From Euglena gracilis (lineage: Eukaryota > Euglenida > Euglenophyceae > Euglenales): DNA of 64,000 bases. A program made the translations under genes and the position numbers. The stretch is from NCBI GenBank assembly GCA_039621445.1, contig CP154956.1:66046257-66110256 (forward strand), given 5' to 3'. This document shows, piece by piece, positions 19,301-27,700 of this stretch (its first letter is position 1; every line of letters starts with the position of its first letter). A model generated the notes under the pieces. The model searched no databases. It was given only the letters and a program-made list of their open reading frames with translations, and was not told the origin of the DNA.

Positions 19301-21694
19301 ACGTCGTCGGAGTTCAAAATGGACGTACCATGATGACGTGCGCATTTGCGCACACCGACCACGATAGCGATTTCAGACAAAACACATCAAACACGACCCC
19401 AAACACCACCTGCAATGGCTCCTTCAGTGTGTGACTTACTCAGGTGCCAAACGCTCTCTTGAACCATGAGGCTTTTTTTTAGAAGGATTCTGCTCCAGTG
19501 ACAGGTCCAGGTCCATGTGGAAGCCATAGACCTCTGGTAGGTGGCCTGCCGCTAGCACGCGGCACACGTGCAACGGCGCCGCTTGAGCAAGAGTGGCCCT
19601 CGGAAACCCCAGCCACTTACCCCTGGCTCTGCGTTTGGCTGCACCAGTCGCATCAGGTGATCATAGGGGGTTGCATTTAAGCATCCACAAGGCCGTCATT
19701 AACCCCGGTTGAGCAGCCGCCACCAATGTGGCATTGTTGTCCCCCACAACCGTGATGGTAGACTGGTGGGGCGGGCATGCTGCTGGTCCATGGAAACAAT
19801 GGAAAATGGGAGCGTCTGAAATGTGGCCACAAAACTCATTTTTTTTTGTTGGCCACAAAACTCATTGTTTTGGAGGGAAAGAATATTTACTGTTTACACC
19901 TGGTTGGGTTGTGTGAAAACTCAGCACCTTGATATTGTGCACAAAAAAGTGGTATGCTGCCTGTTTTCTGAGGGAAAAATGAGGCATCATTGTGGCAAAA
20001 ACGGAAAAATGATTCCCGGTCGAGGAAACAGGCAGATTACACACACGTAATTTTGAAATTCTGGAAGTTCTTATTTTTTGGAGAAAAGTGTCCAGCAGTC
20101 ACGGGGGGTTACATGTCATCAATTCCTCCCGCGAGACTTCCAAACCGATGGCGCGAAAACGATCTGTCGTACGGGTTGGAGATAAGACATGCAAAACTTG
20201 CCCTTGGAGAGGACAAACTTTCTCCTGACATATAGTGTGTTCTATTGCACATTTCGCATGACGTAACCAGAATTTCTTCATCACACAACAGTTTCAAAAG
20301 ATTTGCATCCGCAATGGTCGGTCAGTGTAAATGCGTACACCAACTGTTAAGGACGAAGAGCACTCCATAATGCAGAGGAAAAACAATGGTACATTTACAA
20401 GCCACCGTTCTTTGTCACACAATGCAAACGGTACCCATTCAGAACCCTTGCCCCAACCTTTATTTCTAGATCCAAGAAACGGCAGGTGTTCTGTTTCATG
20501 TTATAATATAGAAAACGTGGAGCACATTTCTCAAAATTCCATGTGGTTGGTGTGCGCAAATGCGCACATCGACCATTCACGCAATTGTGCACACCAACCA
20601 CATTTGTATTTTGTGTAGGTGGTTGGTTTGCGCATTTGCGCACATCGACCACTTATTCAATTGTATGTGGTTGGTGTGCGCATTTGCGCACATCGACCAT
20701 CTCCAAATACACAAAGGGTCGATGTGCGCAAATGCGCACACCAACCCCTTACACAACAAACACACATGAGGTCGATGTGTGCAAATGCACACATCGACCG
20801 TCTTTTCATAAATTTGTGTCACGTGTGTTCCATCGCTACATACACATTTCGATCTGTCAAGTCAACAGCAGCAGAGTTCCAGAAGTTTTTATGCCGCAAC
20901 TGTCGCCTAGTTTAACTGCACATCACATTGTCCAAAATGGTGGAAAGTCGGTCCCCTTCAAACACGTGTGCATCATCCTGCAGCTGCAGGCAGCAGGAAC
21001 ACATTAAAACCCACCGTCGTAACTGCCAGGATGTACAACCCACCTGTTTCACAGACTACAACACCAATCTGTCCCTCCAGACATATCGGGCAGCTCGTTA
21101 GGATCATAGTTTGAAACCTTTGTGTTTCCTAACCTGTGTCGTGAGGTGTGAACCTCATACATTGCTGTTTAATCAATACATTGCTGTTTAATCAGGTACT
21201 TTCGGCGGTTCAAGGAAATCGCAAAAAATGTCTATTTGCACAATTGCGCACACCGACAAAGAAAAAATCCCTAAGTGCGAGATGCGCCGCCTAACATGAT
21301 GTTATGCTGTTTATCTTGTGGGTTTTCTTGTGTGGTCTTCCCTTTTGTGTGGGAACAGCAATGCACCAGTCTGCCCTTATGCCCAGAGGCTCCAAAGGGC
21401 AGAATCATCCCCAGTGTTTGACAAGTTCTGTTTCCATTGTTGAGTGGACGACAACCGTGGATGCTGCTTCGTGTCTTGTCTTGTGACGTGTCGCCTCCGT
21501 TTCCCCGCAGGGCCCTGCGCAGCCGGCGGACCACCGTCCGCATCACGCTGGCGGCCGACTTCGCCCAAGTGAAGTCTTGGGGCGGCGCAACCAACGCAGT
21601 CCTGACCCACCGCTACGCCACCAGCCCCGATCCGGGGCTGTCGCATCGAACTAACCCCACCGCCAGCCACCGCTGGAGACTAACCCATCTCTGA
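10194..21694 (+). CDS. CAP/SCP-domain protein with IQ-like motif, multi-exon gene (5' end missing)
   Basis: A spliced gene of at least 12 exons in compatible phase encodes about 510 residues; the start lies upstream. The N-terminal ~150 residues are helical and alanine/arginine-rich. A bacterial-type CAP domain follows: TIRANPAAY, LRPYYAGKKF, the Ser-His region TSHTGS, IAENLAFG, HRKNILDP and the final strand FGTVCVINLA appear in family order and spacing. After it come a basic IQ-like helix (KLQRWARSHLARK), a stretch with FEAGYQQPIAGPF, and a C-terminal exon with RRTTVRITLAADF ending at a TGA. Exons are markedly GC-rich against their introns. Donors are often GTGTGN or GTGCGN. CAP proteins are often secreted, but an IQ-like motif would suggest a cytoplasmic calmodulin-type partner; both roles are inference. 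The CAP assignment is firm, the overall function unknown. Confidence 0.8.
11022..11210 (+). CDS. CAP-domain gene, N-terminal exon 2
   Basis: 63 codons, phase 0 at both ends, after acceptor GGATGGCAG and before donor GTGCCG. The peptide contains VVLVRQVAGLAAGEAP and LADVPRFLERMGF. Spacing of the two blocks loosely recalls a PUB (p97-binding) domain, but I do not rely on that. Very GC-rich (GCGGCGCGGCGCGG) against the AT-rich introns around it. Confidence 0.55.
11405..11545. repeat. CTACA-type microsatellite
   Basis: An irregular array of CTACACTACA and CTGCATTACA units lies inside the 11211-14323 intron. The tyrosine/histidine-rich frames across it are composition artefacts. Confidence 0.85.
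11546..14323. other. CAP-gene intron carrying GCGCAAATGCGC palindromes
   Basis: Part of the 11211-14323 intron. From about 12600 to 13880 short palindromes recur, such as TTTTGCGCAAATGCGCGC (12636), TTGTGCGCGCAAATGCGCGC (about 13816-13835) and many half-sites (GCGCAAATGAACC). They often flank CAAACAAATTTGTTTG-type AT dyads. No protein gene was recognised within them. Confidence 0.6.
14324..14455 (+). CDS. CAP-domain gene, exon 3
   Basis: 44 codons in phase 0-0, between acceptor GCCGCTCAG and donor GTGTGG. The peptide (MLGELWPGDAAREA, then a long amphipathic stretch ending LAEVLPEQ) leads directly into the first CAP helix of the next exon, which supports the junction. Confidence 0.65.
14674..14749 (+). 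CDS. CAP-domain gene, exon 4 (first CAP helix)
   Basis: Acceptor TTGCCGCAG and a textbook GTGAGT donor bound 76 bases (phase 0 to 1). It encodes VIAAMNTIRANPAAYTEGG, the opening helix of bacterial-type CAP domains (consensus N.vRa.pa.ya). Confidence 0.85.
15251..15417 (+). CDS. CAP-domain gene, exon 5
   Basis: Phase 1 to 0, acceptor GGGCCCATACAG, donor GTGCCG. It encodes LRPYYAGKKFQAPGDEAPSL, then EGWAAVQSAIDDLRQTP and TLPPLQ. The order LRPYY...PG....L...EG..AV..AI..LR....LPPL is the standard lead-in of bacterial-type CAP proteins. Confidence 0.85.
15484..15850. repeat. Dispersed C/G-rich element, copy 2 (inside CAP-gene intron)
   Basis: Shares GGCACTCCAAGGCACC, a CCCCCGGGG block and CGGCCAAGGCACTTCCGGC with the 7495-7750 copy. 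It contains an inner repetition (GGCACTCCAAGGCACCC at about 15642 and 15824). It lies within the 15418-16061 intron, so it was tolerated there. Confidence 0.7.
16062..16187 (+). CDS. CAP-domain gene, exon 6 (His motif)
   Basis: Acceptor CTGCGGTGCAG opens VSRGLMRSAELHAVDLGRTG, then STSHTGS. ELHAVD and SHTGS supply the two histidine positions conserved in CAP domains. The 3' border is uncertain: no GT donor fits the phase. A CCAAGCC at 16188 pairs with GGCTTGG at 16249, so this may be another noncanonical intron. Confidence 0.75.
16268..16360 (+). CDS. CAP-domain gene, exon 7 (ENLAFG)
   Basis: Encodes VGDDRIAENLAFGARSAAG and HVLLMMIDDG. E-N-L-A-F-G and the IDDG stretch are core CAP motifs. The 5' border is approximate, because no AG acceptor in phase is visible nearby. 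The 3' border is set by the nonconventional intron that follows. Confidence 0.75.
16361..16476 (+). other. Nonconventional intron in CAP gene
   Basis: Direct repeats GACGACGGG lie at 16355-16363 and 16471-16479. CAGGG (16364-16368) is the perfect complement of CCCTG (16467-16471). Placing CAG at +4 to +6 puts CTG exactly at -8 to -6, the euglenid nonconventional pattern. Removal joins IDDG to LRTRQHRKN, which matches the family spacing DDG...R.HRKN without a gap. Confidence 0.8.
16477..16523 (+). CDS. CAP-domain gene, exon 8 (HRKN)
   Basis: A 47-base exon encodes GLRTRQHRKNILDPR and leaves in phase 2 at donor GTGTGT. RGHRKNIFNP-like sequence is the most conserved block of bacterial-type CAP proteins. 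Confidence 0.85.
16975..17059 (+). CDS. CAP-domain gene, exon 9 (last CAP strand)
   Basis: Acceptor CGTCCGCAG, phase 2 to 0, donor GTGCGC. It encodes NYAGAAVSTHVAFGTVCVIN and LAHRFLDK. The H...FGTVCVINLA block closes the CAP fold. The join from exon 8 restores a leucine codon across the splice. Confidence 0.85.
17135..17149 (+). CDS. Possible 15-base microexon of CAP gene
   Basis: Acceptor CCGCCCCCAG and donor GTGCTG would add AQADR between FLDK and EERQ in phase 0, leaving a 40-base intron (17150-17189, GT...CCGCAG). It keeps the reading frame either way, so inclusion cannot be decided from sequence. Confidence 0.35.
17190..17327 (+). CDS. CAP-domain gene, exon with IQ-like motif
   Basis: 46 codons, phase 0-0, acceptor CCTCCGCAG and donor GTGCGC. 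A Pro/Arg-rich start is followed by LALAAAKLQRWARSHLARKL, close to the calmodulin-binding pattern (I/L)Q...R....(A/R)RK. It has the conserved Q, R and trailing basic residues, but A in place of the usual glycine after R. Confidence 0.6.
17700..17888. repeat. C-run rich tract before exon 11
   Basis: Contains a GGCGCCTTCGGCGCC mini-hairpin near 17715 and repeated CCCCCCAGGACC units from 17833 to 17885. These simple tandem units are read as proline-rich in several frames and belong to intron sequence. Confidence 0.7.
17902..18038 (+). CDS. CAP-domain gene, exon 11
   Basis: Phase 0 to 2 with donor GTGCGT. It encodes ALAEDDQLVQAGQATVFEAG followed by YQQPIAGPFRQAANKLPLSL and QLHVDQ. No family is recognised; it looks like one helix followed by strands. 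Phase and composition tie it to the exons on both sides. Confidence 0.6.
18443..21294. mobile_element. 2.85 kb TIR element inside CAP-gene intron
   Basis: The 23 bp at 18443-18465 (starting TTAGGCGGCGCATCTCGCAC) are a perfect inverted copy of 21272-21294. The similarity continues inward through GGATTTTTT and GTCG(G/A). The interior carries at least nine palindromes of the type GGTCGATGTGCGCAAATGCGCACA (about 18478, 19127, 19245, 19335, 20546, 20625, 20668, 20718, 20772). No transposase is recognisable and no target duplication is evident. It is probably nonautonomous. Confidence 0.75.
21511..21694 (+). CDS. CAP-domain gene, probable last exon
   Basis: Acceptor TTTCCCCGCAG and phase 2 entry complete the Gln codon left by exon 11. 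It encodes ALRSRRTTVRITLAADFAQV, then an open GC-rich run to TGA at 21692-21694. A GTGAAG at 21569 could instead act as donor; the steady GC-richness up to the stop favours a terminal exon. Confidence 0.55.
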
Positions 21695-24678
21695 GGTCTC
21701 TCCGGTTGGACAGTGTCGCAGAGCACTGGCCACCCGTTCTTTTTTGCCTTTCTATTCCAGCGGACATGTACACAACACAGAATTAACCAGGTTTTGAATA
21801 GTGCTGAGCTCTTAATGGGACTGGCATGCAATGGACTGCCAAGAACACTAGCATTGCAAATTCTCATTATTTATGATAGCCAAAAAACCAGGGCACCGGG
21901 GGGCCAAAAAAACGCTAATTTTATGCTCAAACACAGTTTTTCCCAAAAAAAAACATCGTTTCGAGCGAAAAAAAAATTCGATTTTTTCGACTTTTTTGAC
22001 CCAGAAATGACCCAAACTCAATGGGTTTCGGGTTAAAAACAGGGCTCCGGGGGGGGGGGTCGAAAAACACTCATTTTCGGCTCAAAAACAGGTTTTCCGG
22101 GTCTGGGAGGCCAAAAAACGTCGTTTTGGGCAAAAAAAAATTTTTTTTCGATTTCTTTCGACTTTTTTGACCCAAAATGGCAGAAAACGGCTAAGTCAAA
22201 ACAGGCCAAAACTGCACAAAATGGCCAAAATTGGCCGAAAAATGGCCATAACTCAGGCTGCGCGGGGAGTTGCGAGGAAATCAATGGGGCATTGCAAGGG
22301 CTTCTATTTGGGTCTCTGGACATTTCCTTTGATTTTTGCTTCATTTCCGTGATATTTTGGAAACATCGGTTTTTTTACCCCGAAAACAGCCCAAAATGGC
22401 CCCTGAAACGGGCCAAAATTTGCCGAAAAATGGCCGTAACTCAGGCTACACGAAGAGTTGGGGGATTCGAAAATTTGCTTTGATTTTGCTTCATTGTCGA
22501 GATATTTTAAAACCCGATTTTTTTTACCAAAAAAGACACCCCCCCAAAAAAACACCCCAAAATGGCCCTTTTGGGCCGCAAAAGCGCGCTGGAACACGGG
22601 CCAGGCGTATCGGCGGCCAAAACGGCGAACGGGGGGTGATAGAGGGCCTCCAGGGGTACATTTTGTCAGTGGGACACTTCCGGACCCCGGCTAAATGGCA
22701 GAGTCGGAAGAGGGGGAGGGCGGCCCAATCCTGGTTTACCCCTTCGTGGGTGAATGAATAACTCGGGCCTGGCGGGGAGGGGAGTTGGGGGTCAAAGGGA
22801 GGTGATTCGGAAACTAGAAATCCAGTCGCTCGCGACTGAAAAAAAAATTCTGGGAACGGAGCCGGGATCATGGTGATAATCCGCCGGTTCCCGACCGAGG
22901 TGGCCCCGACCCGGGGGGGGGGGGAGGGGGCGGGTCCGACCCTTTTGCCCAGGGGCAAGCTTCGCTCTTGCCCATAAAGGGTTAAGAGCTCAGTGACCCC
23001 CCCCCCTGTAACCTGGCGGGAGGCAAGGCAAAGAAGATGGTTCCAGTAACCTTGCACCCACCAAGTTGTTTGGGGAAACCAGCCGGTCCCTCAGAATCAT
23101 CTCTTCACCGGCCAAACCGGGGGGGGAAGGGACGACTGCTGCAGGACTTTTTTTGGCTCGAATCCCTGGGTCGGCAGAAAGCTAGCAAAGTGACCCAGTG
23201 CTGAAGGCGTTGGAAGAAATTCTAGCCACGTTTTTCATTTTTGTGTTCCATTGTGTCCAATCTCTGCATCCCAGAGTGGCCGACCTTGGGGTGGTGATTG
23301 TCTCGTTTTCGAAGTGAGTGACTGGGTTTTGAAGAGTGGAAGAGTGGAAGCCCCAGGGGTCAGTAAAAAATTCCTGGCATGACAGTTTTCACAGGGCAGG
23401 ATTCGGCCCTGGTTTTTTGACCTCCACCCCTTCAACCTTGGAGATTATTTTTGGTGAAGCACATGATGTTTGGATCCTCACATTTCTGCATAATGTTGTA
23501 ATGAGTGGGGCTTTTAGTGGTCACATGACAACGGGGGGATGCAATTTTTTTGTTGTGATTTTGTTTCCATTTGTTTTCGTTCAATGGGTTCTGTATCTGC
23601 CCCAAACAGCCCTCCTTTGGCAAAAGTGAAAGGGTGGATGCCAAACAGGGAGGGTCTGGGAAAGCCCGAGCTCTTGTATGCCTGACGGAGTCAGTTCAGT
23701 GACAAGGCATTGCTTGAGCCGAACGGCAACCCGGGGGGGGGGGGTCCAGCCAGCTACCAGCCTGTTTTCCTGGCCCCAGATTTTCCCCTCCCCCTTCCCC
23801 CCATCAATGATTGTTTATTTATTTTCCGGCTGCCCTTTGGGCGGCTGGACCAGGGGTTTTTTTTTAGTCTTGGACCCTCCCCCGGGGGGGGTAGGGTGGG
23901 TGGGTCCCTTGGCCTCCCCCCAGGGGGGGGGGCTGGTGGGTATATCTTTTTCGGTGCCGAAGGTGCCAGAAATTTTGAAAAGGGTGCTATTTTGGCCATT
24001 TTTTTGGGCAAAAGTGGGTGGGTCCCCCGGAGGGGGCCCACCCCCGGGGGTGGGTGGGTGGATGCCGACCCCCTCCCCCCCTGGGCTGGACAGATTTTGG
24101 CTTTCAGAGGTGCAAAAATGGTCCAAGAATGGGGAAAATGGGTCGGAGATGGGCTGCTCAAATTTGTGGTCAAAAAGAATTGCTTTTTAATTGGCAATTT
24201 TGGGATATTTTTGAAGGTTCGATTTTTTCGATTTTTTTCGATTTTCGGTACCCGGTTTGACCCCCAAGTCGGGCCCAGTTCCAGCCGGGGAACCCCTTTG
24301 AGGTCAGCAGTCTTTTTCCAGCCAGCACAAATTTTCCAGCCCTGAGCTGGACCCCCTTTCTTTAAGCGACGCCCTGCTCAGGGGTATTGGATGCCAGCCG
24401 GCAATTGCATCCCATATTCTCTCAATCATGGTAAAGCTGAAGTGTTTACACCTCCCCCAAAATTTATCAGGCTGAGGATTTGGCAACCTTCCCTTGGCAT
24501 TGGCCGAAAACCCTGGTGGCGGCGAGTTGAAATATGGTTTCAACAACTGCGAACCCCGCCTTCATTTTCTTTGTTGCGTGCAAGTTTGATCAACGCGCAA
24601 TGAATATTCCACTCTTCAACCACTTTGCGCCTCACCTCCAGGCTTGCAGACCACCCTTGAGGCATCCCTCATGTCGCG
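21695..24678. other. Spacer between CAP gene and TFIIA gene
   Basis: 21880-22600 holds three imperfect repeats of about 180-200 bp built from CCAAAAAACG, TTCGACTTTTTTGACCC and AAAATGGCC(A/G)TAACTCAGGCT. 23740-24070 is a chain of poly-C/poly-G blocks. No gene was recognised. Confidence 0.5.
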
Positions 24679-24789
24679 ATGAGCGCCAAGGTGTACCAGA
24701 TCTACCGCGCCTCCACCCTGGGGGAGACACTGGGGGAGTCGCTGAACGAGTTGCAGAGGAAATACCCGGCGCTCAATGAGGAGATCAAG
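24679..24789 (+). CDS. GTF2A2: TFIIA-gamma exon 1
   Basis: 37 codons ending ALNEEIK in phase 0. The following bases are GCGTGC, a GC donor whose +3 to +6 bases match the GTGTGC donor of exon 2. Residues 5-24 match the conserved first helix of TFIIA-gamma. Confidence 0.85.
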
Positions 24790-27700
24790 GCGTGCTCATA
24801 TGGCTTTATGTTTTTGGTTTTGCCCTTTCTGGCTCTGGGTCGAAGTTATGGCCTGAATCAAGCTTCATCCCATTGGCAATGCCTCTGGGGGGGATGGGGT
24901 AGTGGGACCTGGGCTTGGGTGCAGTTCAATGCAAAAAAATTCGGAAGGAAGCAACTTTTTGTGTAATCTGTTGTGCAACTTCAGTATGAAGTGTTAAAAT
25001 AAAATATATTTTTTGAAAATGGCCAAAAAACATGTGGGATTGGGGTTTGTAGGTTTTTTTAATTGAGGCAAACCAGAAAAATGCTGCACAAAGAGCCAAA
25101 ATTCCTTTGGGAATGCGAAATGTTCAAACTGATGAAAAAATGGGTTCCAATGGTGGCTTTTATCAGGGGTTTTCTTGGGGACCCCGGGGGAGTTTCGGCT
25201 GGCTGGAAAAAAAGTTGCTGTCTGGCTGGCTTTCTGGACCCCTTGTGGGGAGGTGGCAGCTGGACCCAAGTGGAAACCAAAACCTGCAGAAAAGACCAAA
25301 GTCCAGCCAAGCTGGATTTTTTAGCCAAAACTTTGAGGTGAAATCACCAAGAAAACCTTCAAAAACACCATTTTTGGCCTTTTTTAGCCTTTTTTTTGAA
25401 AAGTTTTCGGTGCTTCGTAAAAAAATAGATTTTGGGCTCATCCCAGCTGTGGCAGGCTGGGCCAAACTTTATTTCAGCGGACCCCCCCCCCTCCAGTTGG
25501 CAACCCAGCTGAAATAATGGTGCTGGCTGGCTTGGCTGGCTGGCTTGCTGGACCCCCCCCCAGGGGTTGGTTGCCCTCTGGCTTATGAAAACCCCTGTTT
25601 CTATGGGTCCTTTTTGCGACCCCCCATCCAGAGATCCCTTTTTTGCAACCCCCCTTAGAAGGTCCTGCACAGGTTTGAGTTTTTCTGTGCTTTTTGGCAA
25701 AAGTTGTGTTTTTTTCAAAGTCCGAACAAAAATTTTGAAAGCAAGATTTTGGAAAGCATTTTTAGTTTTCCTGAATATTTTTCTGCAGTTTTTTCGAATG
25801 CATTTTTTCTAATGCCTCTTGGATGAAAAGTAAAGCACCAGGCTGGTCTCAAACAAACAGATTCATACAAACAAAAATCAGGATCTCTCCAAAATTCAAA
25901 TTTCCAAAAACAAAATTTTAAATAAAATTTCCCAAATCATTTTCCCTGTAATTTTCATTTCCCATGATTCTTGTTTGAATTGGATTTTTTTTTGTATTTT
26001 TCCCCATATATTTTTTAGGGTTAGGGGTCCTTTGGGCCCTTTTGATGACTCGGTGGCCTTGGGGAGTTAATTTTCTTGCTGGCAGATAGACCCTGTTTTT
26101 TGTGCATTTTTTTGGACCTGTCCCATTGAAGCAGGCGTGACTCGGGCTTGACACAAAATTAGGATTAAATGTAGGGGATCTCTAGGTGCGGGCGGGGGAC
26201 TGTGGGGATATTTCTCTCCAAGGCAGCTTGGTGGGGCGGGAGTCCGTTCATACCGGAAACCGAGCCCCAAGTTTGGGGTGGGCGTTGGTAAATTTATATA
26301 CACATGTACATATACTATATGGATTTGTTGTGTTTTGTTTTTTCCATGACACCAGCTTTATAACCCCTTCCACCAACAACAAAAGATGTGGGATCACACC
26401 AAAAGATGTGGGATCGACCAAAAGGGTATAAGTGGGAGGTTTAAAAGCAAGAATTGATGGTCAGAGTCCGAACCACCAAATGACCCAAATACCCCCAATT
26501 TTCCTATTTTTTTGGCACAGATCGGATTTGGGCGATTTTGACAAGCGAAAGGGCAGACCATGGCTTTTGCATTTCTTCACTGGTGGGGGGGTTAGTTGTC
26601 AGATTGGGGGGCTATTATTGGGGAGGGAGGCGCTAAGTGATCCCTTTAAGGGTAGAGTGATGTATATGTGTGGTACATGTGTGAGTGTCTGTTAAGATAA
26701 AGCATCAAAACGGAACGAAGTTCTTTTCACAATCAGAAGTCATTAAGCGTTGCGCAGTTGTTGTCGTCCCAAAATGAGCAAATTTTGACGAATCACCCTC
26801 AAGCTCAAGGAAACCGCACAGGGGTCAGAGAGGTTCAATCTAAGCCCCTTTTTACCCCCCCCGTATCGAGAAGGAGAGAAATGTTTATGCAGAAAAAGTC
26901 GAAACCCCTAAAAAAAATGCGCTTTAAAATTTTTCATCCGGACGTTGTGGTTGAATGTTGTGAAACATTGTTTGATGTTTCACAGGCCTTTTTTACAGAT
27001 TTTCACAGAAAACAGAATTCCAAATACCTCTTTTCCAGTTATTCCCTTGATCGAAAAGCATGGGAATGATTTGGGCGATCGTAGAGCATTTTTAAAGGCA
27101 CAATTTCAATGAATCCCACAGAAATGTCTGTACAACCTCCATTTTTTCACCTACGATGATTGGGTTTTTTTTGGAAATTTTGGCTATGTGGGAATGAAAA
27201 TGGTGGAAGCCAGTTTCCTCATTTTGCCTCACGACCACACAAACTTTTGGTTTGGTTTTAATGAATACTCATATTACGACATTAAGCTCACCAGATTAAT
27301 ATCATTGTGACCCTTGCCTATTTATTTTTTGTTTGGCTTTTGCACGTTATTCTCCCACCAGTTTGCCACTCTTCTCCCTTTTTTTTCTACTGAAGGTTGC
27401 ATGTCATTTAGTGGATTTCATGTTATTTTCCCCTCAAAGATTCATTGCACTTTCACAGCCTGATATCTCCTGACCCCCCGAAAATTTGGACCCACCCTTC
27501 TTTTCCACCATCGCACTTCCCAGGAGCGCATCTTGAGCCAGTTCGACCGCAGTGTCACCCAAGCCCTCGGGGAGCTAAACAACAGGGCGACAATCAAGGC
27601 GGCGCCAAAGGAGGTGTGCCGGCCTACGACCTCCTCCGGTTCCACGGCTGTCCTGCAATCCGGTGCCACCGCCCTCTCCCCATGCCGCTGCTCACATTCC

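Noticed and set aside
20540-20810. CRISPR-like array of regularly repeated GTGCGCAAATGCGCAC words
   Set aside because: Repeats are palindromes of varying flank and spacing in a eukaryotic intron, without uniform spacers or cas genes.
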